64,000 nt of DNA from contig NW_022985186.1 of NCBI RefSeq assembly GCF_010093535.1, positions 104,054-168,053 on the forward strand, given 5' to 3'. The notes beneath the pieces were generated by a model. The model did not search any database and was not told the DNA's origin. It saw only the letters and a program-made list of their open reading frames with translations. The stretch's first letter is position 1, and each line of letters begins with the position of its first letter. Shown piece by piece: positions 46,768-57,073 of the stretch. This stretch comes from Lindgomyces ingoldianus. Its lineage: Eukaryota > Ascomycota > Dothideomycetes > Pleosporales > Lindgomycetaceae. The translations under genes were made by a program, and so were the position numbers.

Positions 46768-48489
46768 ATGGCGTCAATCCTTGCTTTCCTCATCGCCTTC
46801 GCATTCCTTCTTCCATATTCTTCATTGACACGTGCGGCCCCTGTCGCCCAGTGTCGCTCCATTCCTGGAGACACTGCGTGGCCTTCTTCAGCTGATTGGG
46901 CTACCCTCAATAATACGGTTGATGGCAGATTGATTGCCACCATTCCCCTCGCAGCTCCTTGCCATAAGGCATTATTCAACCTCCCGAATTTGGCATTTGA
47001 CCTCGCCAGATGTGAAGCTCTGAGAACTGTGTGGTACTACCCTGAAACGCATCTGCAGTCAGCATCTTCGCCGATGGCTTATCCTTTTTCAAATAACAGC
47101 TGCAATCCCTGGCTAGGGCCGGACACCCCTTGCACCCTAGGCTTCCACCCCGTGTTCTCCATAAACGCCACCAAGTCTGCTCACTATCGGGCTGCCATCC
47201 TATTCGCTACCAAGCACAACATCAGACTTGTCATCCGCAACACTGGGCATGACTACCTTGGCAAGTCGACCGGAGCTCATGCACTGGAGATCTGGACCCA
47301 TTCGGTGAAGGGGATTAAGCTATTCACCCAGTACACCGGTCCCACATTTTCGGGTCCTGCTATCAAAATCGGTGCTGGAGTCCTCGCGGGCGACGCATAC
47401 ACATTTGCAAGCGAACATGGCCTCGTTATCGTAGGAGGCAACTGCCCCACTGTCGCACTCGCCGGTGGATATACGCAAGGCGCAGGCCACGGACCTTTCG
47501 CATCGAGATTTGGCTTAGCGGCTGATCAAGTGTTGGAATGGGAGGTTGTGACCGCCACTGGAGAGTTACTTACCGCAAACGCGCAAAATAATTCGGATCT
47601 CTATTGGGCATTGCGGGGAGGAGGAGGCGGCACATTTGGTGTGGTGGTAGCTATGACCGTTAAAGCCTTTCCTGACACTTTCACCTCGACCGCAACCATG
47701 ACGGTGCTGAAAAATGAGACCAATGCAGACGCTCTGTACGAAGGAATAGGCACTTTTCTTCAAAACCTTCTCTCTCTCGTTAACTCTGGCGCTACTGCAG
47801 TATGGGTAGCCGCACCTTTTGGATTTATGCTCACACCTGCCATGGCACCGGGCATACACCAGAGCGAATTGGACGAAATCCTGAAACCTACACTCGACAA
47901 GTTCCACCAACTCGGTCTTGAGACTTCATACTCCTCTAGAGAGCACACTACGTTTCTGACAGCTTACAACTCTCTGACCGAATCCTGGAACGTCTCAAAT
48001 TACAACGTTGGCGGCCGATTGATCCCTAGAGAGCTTGTAGCAAACAACACAGCCGCCATAACCAGAGTTATCAGGAACATCAGCGAGCGTACGCTCATGT
48101 CTGGCGTCAGTTATAATGTCTCACATAGCGTTGCGTCTCCCGATGATGTTGCCGTGAATCCATACTTTCGGAAGACTCTATTCAGTCTGACCGTGGGAAC
48201 CCCTATCAACTACACTGACTGGTCAGCAACAACGGCGGCACAAAATGAGATCACCCATGATTTCCTTCCACAGGTGGAGAAGCTTACACCGAATGGTGGA
48301 GCGTACTTGAACGAAGGGGATTTCCAGGCACCCGATTTTAGGACTCTCTTCTATGGCGCGCACTATGATAAGCTTCTCAAAATCAAGGACAAGTATGATC
48401 CACAAGGGATTTTCTATGCGAAGACGGCGGTGGGGAGTGACCGCTGGGAGCAAGACGCAAATGGAAGGCTCTGTAGGACGAAGGGGTAG
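46768..48489 (+). CDS. Secreted FAD-linked oxidase, berberine-bridge-enzyme type, 573 aa
   Basis: Flavoprotein oxidase of the VAO/PCMH superfamily. The start is ATG 46768 (MASILAFLIAF), which opens a signal peptide of about 23 residues; the frame extends further up only through TTG codons. Intronless. It has the family's FAD-domain block IRNTGHDYLGKSTG with His161, and GGNCPT with Cys226, the pair that can bind FAD bicovalently. These are followed by GGYTQGAGHG, DLYWALRGGGGGTFG, and the C-terminal KYDPQGIFYAKTAVGSDRW of the BBE domain. Several N-x-S/T sites fit secretion. Such enzymes oxidise alcohols or amines or close rings in fungal pathways. A paralogue of identical length lies at 50739-52565, with the SDR gene between them. 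Confidence 0.93.
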   Translation: MASILAFLIAFAFLLPYSSLTRAAPVAQCRSIPGDTAWPSSADWATLNNTVDGRLIATIPLAAPCHKALFNLPNLAFDLARCEALRTVWYYPETHLQSASSPMAYPFSNNSCNPWLGPDTPCTLGFHPVFSINATKSAHYRAAILFATKHNIRLVIRNTGHDYLGKSTGAHALEIWTHSVKGIKLFTQYTGPTFSGPAIKIGAGVLAGDAYTFASEHGLVIVGGNCPTVALAGGYTQGAGHGPFASRFGLAADQVLEWEVVTATGELLTANAQNNSDLYWALRGGGGGTFGVVVAMTVKAFPDTFTSTATMTVLKNETNADALYEGIGTFLQNLLSLVNSGATAVWVAAPFGFMLTPAMAPGIHQSELDEILKPTLDKFHQLGLETSYSSREHTTFLTAYNSLTESWNVSNYNVGGRLIPRELVANNTAAITRVIRNISERTLMSGVSYNVSHSVASPDDVAVNPYFRKTLFSLTVGTPINYTDWSATTAAQNEITHDFLPQVEKLTPNGGAYLNEGDFQAPDFRTLFYGAHYDKLLKIKDKYDPQGIFYAKTAVGSDRWEQDANGRLCRTKG

Positions 48490-49223
48490 GCAAGCATCAG
48501 CGTTTGCGCGTGTAACAATAAGCATATAGTTCTGTAATCCAGTTGTGCCTTGTCCGAAAGCCGCAGGGTGAATGGAGGAACCATGGTGTACGAACAGGCC
48601 GTCGATCGAGTGCCTTCGCGGGACGAACGGGCCGTCGATCAAGTGCCTTCGTGGGGAGCTCGGTAGTGTTCGCTTCCGCCTTACTTCGCAGGAGAGTACG
48701 AGTTGCAAAACTCTGGAGAGATTTGACTTGAGCTGCATTCGCGAGCAAAGTCAACAAGACAATGACCAATGAGACTGTACACTTGGACCAGACGAGCGGT
48801 ACAACCCGCATACGCCCGGACTCGCCGCCAGAAAGCAAAGTGGCCTATCGGATAGAGCTGCATAAGGCAATACTCCGGACTGACTGGAGTACCGTCCAGT
48901 TGGAGAGGGGCACCTGCATGCAGAATAAATTGCTCATACTGGGGAAGGACTTCTACTTCTTGGGCGATGGAATGACCAGATACGATGTCTTCCGTCGCAC
49001 GCCGAAAGGGAAATTTGTGTAGCATTGAGCAACATGGTGATTTGAGCGACGTCCACGGGTGCATGTTGGGCTGGGCGGCGATGACATCGGGGTTGCGGGG
49101 CTGGTGGAAGGGGGCTTCCCTTCACATATCCTGCACTTCAACCTACTTAGATCGACGCCGACGGGCGCTTCATATCTAAACCCCTTACCATTGCACTCGA
49201 CAGAACATCCCCGATTGTCCATA
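48490..49223. other. Intergenic
   Basis: Two related 20-25 bp words around GGCCGTCGATC..GTGCCTTCG occur at about 48597-48622 and 48629-48655. Overlapping frames on both strands (for example 48681-49064 minus) have no motif. No gene supported. Confidence 0.4.
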
Positions 49224-50248
49224 ATGAAGCCCCCATATCCCTCGCTCACACCGACCTGGCACAACGACGTCTATCCAGCCATCGAATACAGCAACCCTAA
49301 TGTCAGCCATGAGGGGCACACTATTATTATCACTGGTGCCGTGAGTACAGTTTGTCTCGCTTGCAGTCTCGTATTCTCAGAAACTATCCTAGGGAGGAGG
49401 AATTGGGCGCGAGACTGCCATTGGCTACGCCACCGCGAGAGCGAAGCACCTCGTCCTCGTCGGCCTCACCAAGTCCAAGCTTGAGGAGACGGCAGCTCAA
49501 GCCTCCAAAGCCAATCCGTATGCCAAAATATCGATTTTCGATGCGGACGTGACAGACGAGGCAGCTATGGCAAAGGTTGCGGGTGAAGTCGGCACTTGGG
49601 ATGCCGTGGTGTTCTGTGCAGGCTGGATGCCCACACCTTCGCCCGTCGCAAAGTCCGATATCAGCGACTTTTGGAAGTCATATGAGGTAAGGCCACCCTT
49701 CAGCTCTGAATTTGTCTAATGCAAGCTACTAGGTCAACGTGAAAGCCATTGCCGTCATGGTCAAGGCGTTCCTCCCCACCGCAAGCCCGACATACGCCGC
49801 ATTCTTGGCCATGATCAGTGCCGGGAGCGTCTTTCCGGCACAAATGCTGGTCGGATATGCGGGCTATCAGGTGGCCAAAGTGGCAGCTGCCAAAATGATC
49901 GAGATACTGGCAGAGGAGAATCCCAATGTCTTCTTCGCTGCTGTTCATCCAGGAATGGTCGAGACTGACGGATTCCGCAAGTCTGGTTATACGACAGACA
50001 TGCTTGCCATGGACGACGGTAGGTCAAAGAGCAGCTCATAGTGTGAGCCTAGCACTGACAGAGGCACCACAGTCAAGCTCCCAGCCGGCTTCAGCTTGTG
50101 GGCGTCGTTGCCTGAAGCAAAGTTCCTCACGGGCAGATTCATTTGGGCAAACTGGGACATCGAGGAGCTCAAGGGCATGCGGGAGGAAATCGTGTCGGGC
50201 ACTAAGCTCCTGTTTGGTTACAATAGCTGGCCGTTTCCCAACATGTAA
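49224..50248 (+). CDS. Short-chain dehydrogenase/reductase (SDR), 290 aa, four exons
   Basis: NAD(P)-dependent oxidoreductase. Exons 49224-49340, 49393-49686, 49733-50018 and 50073-50248 join in frame (873 nt). The introns are 46-54 bp and GT-AG. Motifs: TGAGGGIG (residues 37-44, interrupted after Ala39 by intron 1) binds the cofactor; DADV is at 89-92; CAG takes the place of the NNAG motif; Ser166 and Tyr182-x-x-x-Lys186 form the catalytic set. The N-terminus (36 residues before the glycine motif) is longer than the classical form. It is soluble, with no signal peptide. Lying between two FAD oxidases in the same direction, it probably acts on the same intermediates, as a ketoreductase or alcohol dehydrogenase (inference). 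Confidence 0.9.
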
Positions 50249-50738
50249 TTGGCTATGACGCCGTCAGCACGTAGTGTAACATGAAAGCAGCAGGAACCTG
50301 GGACGCTACTGCAGGTGAATTAGGGTAGCTAGGAATGCAATACGAGATCGATCAATCCACCACGCTCAATAAGCCCTCTTCATGCATGCATCTGTGAAAC
50401 TTTCTGCAAGGCCAACCTATTTTGCCTATTTCGCTATACCGTGCCTCGTGGCCCACGCCGCGCACCACGTCCTTAACCGTGCCGCACGCACCCAGGATGG
50501 GCTTCATCTCCCAATCTTCCCGCCACTATTGCGCCCATATGTACGCCACCTACCCGTGATCGAGTTTGAGATACATATCGCTCCCGTGGTGCTAGCCTCG
50601 CCTTGCATATCGCGTGCCGCCTGGCGACCGGCGCTCTCTCCAGCTGGTCCATTGAGCCCATCACCTAGTCCCTCACGTTTCGGCAGAGGCTCTCACCTCC
50701 GTCTGTCTATATAACACGGGCCCCCGTCAGCTGCAAAC
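50249..50738 (+). promoter_or_regulatory. Upstream region of the second FAD oxidase with TATA box
   Basis: A CT-rich run (CTCTCACCTCCGTCTG-like) leads into TATATAA at 50708-50714. That is only about 25 bp before the ATG at 50739, so the 5' leader would be very short or the true TATA lies elsewhere. A frame at 50382-50714 has no motif and is ignored. Confidence 0.4.
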
Positions 50739-52565
50739 ATGGCCGCTCCCTCCGTTGGCGTTGCAAATCTCTCAACATCCTTACCCTCGCTCGATCCGTT
50801 CAATATGGGCTTCGCGTGGTCCCAGGCTACCACAGCCAATTTCTCGAGCTGTCGCTGTTTCCCGGGCGACTCTTGCTGGCCTGCACCCTCAGTATGGAAC
50901 GACTTCAATGCTACTGTTGGAGGAAAGCTCATCGCGACGGTCCCTCTAGCTACTCCGTGCCATAGCATGACGTTCAACCAAGCCGAATGTGATGCGATCC
51001 GAGCAAAATGGACGGTCCCTACGACTCACACAGAGACATCCTCTTCCATCATGGCGCCATGGTTTGCAAACCAAAGCTGTGAAGCTTTCCTTCCGCCGAC
51101 ATCTCAGTGCGTCATCGGCGCCTACGTGCAGTACGCCGTTGATGCACATGAGGCTTCCAACTACCAGGCCACGATCAATTTTGCGAAGAAGCACAACATC
51201 CGCCTGGTAATCAGAAACACGGGACACGACTGGCTCGGGAAGTCGACTGGGGCCGGTGCAATCGCCATCTGGACGCATCATATGAAGGATACCGAGGTGC
51301 TGGACTATGAGTCGGACGGTTACAGTGGGAAAGCACTGAAGGTCGGGGCAGGCGTCCAGTTCATGGATGCGTTCAAAGCAGCTCACGACGCGGGTCTAGT
51401 CACAGTTGGCGGAACTTGTCCGACCGTCGGGATGGCGGGAGGATACACCCAGGGTGGTGGCCATGGATTGTCGGTATCGAAGTTTGGTCTTGGGGCAGAC
51501 CAAGCTCTAGAATGGGAAGTCGTCACGGCAGATGGTGAGATTCTGACAGCCTCTCCGGATGAGAACGCGGATCTCTACTGGGCACTTTCCGGGGGCGGTG
51601 GAGGAACATATGCTGCAGTACTGTCGCTCACGGTTAAGGCGCATCCGGATGGCCTGACAGCTGGGGCAAACCTTACTTTCTCTGCCGCGGGCATATCTCA
51701 AGATAAGTTCTTCGACGGCATCGAAGCGTACATTTCCGGGCTTCCCAAGGTTCTCGATGCCGGTGCGACGAGCACATGGTTAAACAACAACGACACATTC
51801 ATATTGAGCCCAGCTGTGGGAGTCGGCATGAGCAAGAAGAAATTGGACGCGCTGCATCAACCTGTCCTTGACAAGTTGAAGAAGCTAGGAATCAACTACA
51901 GTAAGTCATGGTAAGCATTCTGTAGTTTGCACTTCACTAACCTTTTCGTGCAGCCTACTACTCTGCTGATTTCCCTTCCTTCCTCGCTATGTACAAGGCC
52001 ATGAACCCCGAGACTGCTACGGCAACGTTCCAAATCGGAAGTCGACTTATTCCTCGTACTGTGATTACAACCAAGACGCATGCTTTTAGGAAGGCTCTGC
52101 AGAATATCGCGGGGTACGGGACATGGATCTCAGGAGTCTCCTTCAACGTGTCCAAGACTCCGCACGTGCCTAATGCCGCTTTCCATGCCTGGCGTGAATC
52201 TCTTGTCAGCCTTGTTGTTGGAACGTAAGCGACCCTTCCCCCTCAAATTGACATCCTAGTTGACGTCTTGTGTCAGCTTCTACGATTACCAATCCCGAGA
52301 AAAAAATATCGTCAACCAGAAGCTTATGACAAATACCATCGTGCCGCACCTCTCCTCCTTGATTCCTGGAGGTGGATACGCTTATCTGAACGAGGGCGAT
52401 CCTTGGGAGCCAAAGTGGCAGCAGGTATTCTACGGCGAGAACTACGGCCGTCTTTCGTTTATTAAGAGGAAGTACGACCCCGATGACCTTTTCTACACAT
52501 GGACGGGTGTCGGGAGTGAACGCTGGAAGCAGGCGGCCGACCTCAGGTTGTGCAAAGCACACTAG
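50739..52565 (+). CDS. FAD-linked oxidase, berberine-bridge-enzyme type, 573 aa, three exons
   Basis: Paralogue of the oxidase at 46768. Exons 50739-51900, 51954-52224 and 52277-52565 (1722 nt); the two introns of 52-53 bp are GT-AG. It keeps the FAD-attachment residues His163 (RNTGHDWLGKSTG) and Cys227 (GGTCPT), the GGYTQGGGHG and DLYWALSGGGGGTYA motifs, and the C-terminal KYDPDDLFYTWTGVGSERW. Both proteins are exactly 573 residues and align from FPGD/IPGD onward, so they derive from a duplication. This copy has introns where the other has none, and it lacks a clear N-terminal signal peptide (the first 30 residues are only weakly hydrophobic), so its location may differ. It probably catalyses a further oxidation in the same pathway (inference). 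Confidence 0.92.
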
Positions 52566-52744
52566 ATTAATTTGGCGGGGAAATTTCTGACATAACAATC
52601 ATCCGGAGGGTACCTGGGTAATACCTTACATATAGTACTAATACGCTTGCATTATCTCTGCTCTGGCTCCTTCTCTTGACGCCTCAGAATCTTACAACCT
52701 TTGAGTTCCAGCTTCCCACATCGCAACCATCTTCGTCAACAGCA

Positions 52745-53179
52745 ATGACTTACACGGTCATTGCTCTGATCTACCGGAAGCCCGGCCTCACACCTGCCCA
52801 ATTCCGGACCCATTACGACACAGTGCACGTTCCGCTCCTGAAATCCCTCGTCGGAGACACGTTTCCCATCACGCACACTCGCAACTACGTAACACGTACT
52901 CGTACTCGGAGCGATGACATGGCTCCAACGTCAATTTCAAGCGATTCCAACAATGAGCTTTGGCTACCTACGCTTTACAGAGGCCAACCCTCAGATTTCC
53001 CCTATGATTCTATGACAGTCATGGTTTGGGAGGACAAAACGGCTTTTGAGAGGTTTTGTGAGGTGTTCTATCACGAAGAGGTTCAGGAAAAGATGCAAGA
53101 CGATGAAGAGAAGTTTATTGATCGTCGGTTTAGGATGGTGTGCGCCCTTGAGGAACCAATCGTTACTAGAAGGGAGTGA
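52745..53179 (+). CDS. EthD-domain protein, 144 aa
   Basis: Small alpha/beta-barrel protein of the EthD (dimeric ferredoxin-like) family, intronless. The first ATG is at 52745; the frame runs upstream to 52676 but only from TTG. Typical features: the opening strand MTYTVIALIYRKPGLT, the helix PAQFRTHYDTVHVPLLKSL with His23 and His28, a central variable loop, MTVMVWEDKTAFERFCEVF, and a C-terminal strand with an acidic/basic tail (EEKFIDRRFRMVCALEE). Fungal EthD proteins occur in metabolite clusters, where some act as cyclases, dehydratases or decarboxylases. It lies 179 bp after the FAD oxidase in the same direction. The exact reaction is unknown. Confidence 0.88.
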   Translation: MTYTVIALIYRKPGLTPAQFRTHYDTVHVPLLKSLVGDTFPITHTRNYVTRTRTRSDDMAPTSISSDSNNELWLPTLYRGQPSDFPYDSMTVMVWEDKTAFERFCEVFYHEEVQEKMQDDEEKFIDRRFRMVCALEEPIVTRRE

Positions 53180-53320
53180 GGGGCAGGCAGGTAGACCGGA
53201 GAGTCAGCAAGGAACCCCGGGACAATACCATTCCGATTGAGGGGGAATTCTGCACAAAGCGGCGTGTGCGATGCTGGCTTCATTTCCATGCACGACGTCA
53301 GATTAGTATGGGTGTGCTGA

Positions 53321-54077
53321 CATCTATTATGTGCAAAAATCGGGAAATGTCTTGGCGTTCCTCGGATCTTTTTTTCCCTCACCAAAATTGCATAGCCAAT
53401 AGGCTTGTTTGTCCTAGTATCTCCACCTGCTGCGGATCAACTCCTTAAACAGAGCTTTGCTGTCTTTATTACTAATTTTAGAAGGTCTCCTAAGCTTTAT
53501 AGTAGGTGGCTTATAGACACTGCTATAAGCCTTAAGATTGTTCTCCACATTATAAACTATGTAGAGAGAACAACTCTTATAATTAGCAATTGTAGTTCTA
53601 GACTATCTAAGCAGGAGAAACTAACAGATGTTTATACAAACGCAATTATTAAGCCCTTAGTGTAAGGCCGAGATGGTGCTTACGTGCGACGAGTACATAT
53701 ACTATTCTGTACGCAACAATTAACTGTTAGTTAATTATTCGCACCTTTTTAGTTGTATTGGCGCAATGGTACAGAGCTCCGTCCTTACACTTAGGTGCGT
53801 AGTTTAAGATATTAGGGTGATTAGGACTAGCTAGGAAGGATGGAGACGCTATAAGCGCGATACATTGCAAACAAACGCGTTGTTACTCCTAAAAAAGTTA
53901 GTATAGGCGCTTCTCTATACAAACTAAAGGCTTTAACTTACCTAGAGCTAATCTAATTGCTATTTGTTAATATATTAGGAATTTTATTAAGACCCTAATC
54001 TCCTCTACAATTTTAGTAGGGGAAAAAAAGATCTGAGGAACGCTAAGAAATTTCCCGATTTTTGCATATAATAGATG
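53321..54077. mobile_element. Non-autonomous DNA element with about 70-bp inverted repeats, inside the cluster
   Basis: The left end starts CATCTATTATGTGCAAAAAT and the right end is its reverse complement. The match extends about 70 bp through TCGGGAAAT, GCGTTCCTC and GATCTTTTTTTCCC with roughly ten differences, mainly C/T or G/A. The interior has a stop-free stretch (53405-53665) without motif, a MITE (53660-53790) and TA-rich decayed DNA. No target duplication is visible, so the true ends may differ by a few bases. It separates the EthD gene from the UbiA gene. Confidence 0.65.
53660..53790. mobile_element. 131-bp MITE with TTA duplication (copy 2)
   Basis: Ends GTGTAAGG and CCTTACAC, TTA on both sides (53657-53659, 53791-53793). 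It is about 90% like copy 1 at 38144-38272, sharing blocks such as GCCGAGATGG, GCTTACGTGCGAC and GGTACAGAGCTCCGTCC. It is nested in the element at 53321-54077. Confidence 0.85.
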
Positions 54078-54721
54078 CAGACGGGCTAAAATAGGGTGCG
54101 GACCGCGCCGCAATTGACTAATACAGTCAACTCTCCATGGCGCGATACAAACGGGGAGCTAGGATTATATCGTTATATCGAAATATCGTTATAGCAAAAT
54201 AGTTACGTAAGCCAACTATCTAGGGTGCTCTGGACAGCCTCTATACTAGAGGCCCATCTGAATAGAAGCTCGATTTAGTGGTAGCTAATAAAGTTCAACT
54301 CAGCATTTGCCTGCTTCTCTTAGGTTGTGTTGAGCAGTTGTCGATTTTCGACATCCTTGTTGCCGGAGCCCCGAACACCCCGATGCCGCTTTGACGGCGT
54401 TGTACGATTAACACAATACTGCGCAGCAATCCGAGTATGATTAGGTTTTCTCCAGTCACAAGCGATTGTGACTAAGCAGAAGCAGCCTCAATATCCCCCA
54501 TATTGATCGAGTTATACGGTGTTGAAGTTTCGATCAAATGTGGCGGAGGTGTGAAACAGTGCGATGGCTGATTAATCACGGTTTTGCGGTAGCGCTTGCA
54601 GGCATGACGTGCCAAGATTGACGCGGCCCGGGCCGCAGCGAACTTAAGCTTCAGCATTTTGAGCTTAGTCTGGCGGTGCGCATGCCCGATAAGGCGATTA
54701 CCAATTTAGAAACATCTAAAA
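54078..54721. other. Gap between transposon and UbiA gene
   Basis: Contains a short ATATCG repeat (about 54166-54195). A minus-strand frame of 61 codons at 54472-54657 (MLKLKFAAARAASIL...) starts with a basic amphipathic stretch like a mitochondrial presequence but has no partner exon that I can support. Confidence 0.35.
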
Positions 54722-55795
54722 TCAAGCAGAGAGCGGCGGAAGAACATATAGCACCGCTGTCCATGCACACCACAGCTGCCACGTCCTCCGATCCGTCCAT
54801 TCCCCGCTAACACGCACACATCTCCAGGCAACGCACATCCCTACAGCTGCGGGGACCCACGCAACCCATGCCGGTGAACGCCAAAACAGCGGGCAGACAC
54901 TAGACCACAAAACGACGGGAACGGCAATGGTCCAGCCTGCGGCTCGGCGACCGAGCACAATCGGGGCCGAGCGCCTCCCCCTTGCTGCGTCGCCCTTGAT
55001 ATCTTTCAGGTCCTGCACATGCATGGTAGTAAAAATTACGAGGCTGATAATCGCTGTCCAGTAATATCCCATTGGTGAGACTGTAGGTGCATATGCTGGG
55101 TAGTACGATGGACGCACTATCAGACCGGCAAAGGCCCCACTAACCGCAGCGGACGTGGTAGCGGCCACTTTAAGGGAGCCCAGATTATACACCCCGAAAG
55201 CGCAACCGATGATGAGATTCCGGATGAGCCAGTTGTCGTCGCCGCCCCCTAGATCGTTGTAGAGCCACGTCAGTATCGCCAGGAGGCAGCTCTCCGTCCC
55301 GACACTGAGCACGAAGTGATTGTAGGTGAGAACGACCGGGATCGCGGCCATTAGTAGATGCCGCATTTGGATGCTGGTTAGCCGCCCGCTTGGAATGGGC
55401 CGCCAAGGCTTGTTGTGGGCGTCCTCCTCGCCGCTCTGCCGTTGATTGGCAAGATCGAAGATAAGCAGGTTCGTCCAATTAAAGATGACAGTCTGTAGCA
55501 CAACGAAACAGAGCCTCCAGGAAAAACCGAGCGACACAAGTGCCGCGGAGTCGGTGGCTTTGACCATGGAGCTGGTGAAGGCACTCGAAACGCCGAAGAC
55601 AGTGTTCGGCACCACAAACGTCGGAGTGTCGTCCAGGGTGATGAGGTATAAGTTGTAGAGATGTGTCCGAGCTTGCGATGCCTGGCTGAACAGAATGGTA
55701 AGGATATTTGGAATACGAGCCGCTGGTCTCTTCTTGCTCGAAATGCCGTGGTTGGGGTCGGCGACCGCACAATGTCTGAACGAAGAAGAGGGCAT
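54722..55795 (-). CDS. UbiA-superfamily membrane prenyltransferase or terpene cyclase, 357 aa
   Basis: Intronless frame with about eight or nine hydrophobic segments, so an integral membrane enzyme. It belongs to the fungal branch of UbiA proteins in which the first Asp-rich motif reads as FDLANQRQSGEED (113-125) followed by NKPWRPIPSGR (128-138). The second metal-binding region is QDLKDIKGD (261-269). UbiA enzymes bind a prenyl diphosphate with Mg2+ in a membrane helix bundle; most transfer it to an aromatic acceptor, but some fungal members, such as the fumagillin sesquiterpene cyclase, cyclise it. The opening motif departs from the classical NDxxDxxxD, as in that branch. With no PKS, NRPS or other terpene synthase nearby, this is the likely scaffold-forming enzyme (inference). 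Confidence 0.87.
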   Translation of the reverse strand: MPSSSFRHCAVADPNHGISSKKRPAARIPNILTILFSQASQARTHLYNLYLITLDDTPTFVVPNTVFGVSSAFTSSMVKATDSAALVSLGFSWRLCFVVLQTVIFNWTNLLIFDLANQRQSGEEDAHNKPWRPIPSGRLTSIQMRHLLMAAIPVVLTYNHFVLSVGTESCLLAILTWLYNDLGGGDDNWLIRNLIIGCAFGVYNLGSLKVAATTSAAVSGAFAGLIVRPSYYPAYAPTVSPMGYYWTAIISLVIFTTMHVQDLKDIKGDAARGRRSAPIVLGRRAAGWTIAVPVVLWSSVCPLFWRSPAWVAWVPAAVGMCVAWRCVRVSGEWTDRRTWQLWCAWTAVLYVLPPLSA

Positions 55796-57073
55796 GTCGA
55801 CGCCTTCACCTTTCCGACGCGTGTGGTTTCGACGAAGCTTACCGGTTGTAGATCGAAGGGTAAGGAAGGATTATTTCACAGATCACAGTTGAGCTCTCGC
55901 AAGATATGCACTTTAAATCTACACTCGCACAGAATGTTACCTAGGATACCTAACCTCTTTAGCTTCTCCCGAGTGGGCGATGAATGCGCACTATCGTCGA
56001 AAGCCAAACGGGGCCCGAGCGCGCTGCAGAGTGCAAATTGAGCATTGCCGTGCGAACGGTTACATGGGTGTCTAACAAGAAGGCAACAAGGCTGAAGGTG
56101 GCTGCAGGGAATCTCTGCCCTTGGAGCACAGCAGGTCAAGTGGGTAAGCTTGCAGATGACGACGGTAAGTTTAGTAAAACTGCCCCTTACCACGAAGTTC
56201 TCGGCGTTGGAATGCAGATAAAGTGACAACTTCATGCCCTAGAACATATTCAATCTATCTAATGTAACATCGTATTGTTTTAGCATTTGCGCACAAGCAT
56301 GCCCCTGAGAGACTCGAAGATTGAGGGAATCGTAAGCACATCAAGCTTGGATTCCCGGCCCCGCATATCTATAACAACCATCTGCATACTAACGAGGGTG
56401 GCTTGCTATTCTAGAACACCAAATTTCCGTACTTCATGTCAACTCATCTAAAAACGCATTGTTAGGTCCCGAACGGGGCGGCATGTAAGCTAGATTAGTT
56501 GATCAATAGAATGCAGGTTAACACTAGGTAATTGGACACATAGAAGAATAGGGTAACGGCGTTTTCTCGCTACGAAAAGAGGTTTTCTAAACCCTGAAGA
56601 AGCGCTGAACGCATTACATGTACTGCTTGCATACCCTACAAAAGAAAGGATAGCTAGAGGTGGGAAGAAAGACAACTCAACTCGCAGCCCCAGAAACCGT
56701 TGTTGCCGCACCCAGACACACAGGTTTCAAACTGGAGGATCAGCAATCACTTTTGGCCCTCCACCTAGCGCAGCCCTCCTCTTCGGGTTGACAGGAGCCG
56801 ACTTTGCGAACGCAGGTAAGACTACTTCCTCATGCCGAGAGCTCGTTCGTCCACAGCCTTGCCCGGCACCACTCCCATTGCCGGATCCTCCACTCGTCCT
56901 TTGAGACCCTGTGCTAATTTCATCGCCAGCCAGAAGAAGTCATTGGTAGAGCAGAAAGTAAGCTCATAGGACTCGCGGCACGTAAAATCGTCCCAGCGCC
57001 TATAAGTTGCCACAAAAGTCATCTTGCATCCACGCATCATCGCTTGAGGCTCTTCTGATTTTCTTTCCGCAAA
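55796..57073. other. Intergenic with a possible small unannotated gene
   Basis: A minus-strand frame at 56822-57040 (72 codons, MMRGCKMTFVATYRRWDDF...) looks more protein-like than chance (aromatic and charged residues in helical spacing). Another minus frame, 56490-56711, follows. I could not build a convincing spliced gene from them. No known motif. Confidence 0.3.

Noticed and set aside
48681..49064. 127-codon minus-strand frame between the oxidase and SDR genes
   Set aside because: Overlaps an equally long plus-strand frame, lacks motifs, and lies in what is plausibly the SDR promoter and leader.
52676..52744. Longer frame for the EthD protein starting at 52676
   Set aside because: The upstream start would be TTG. 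The ATG at 52745 gives the normal EthD N-terminal strand.
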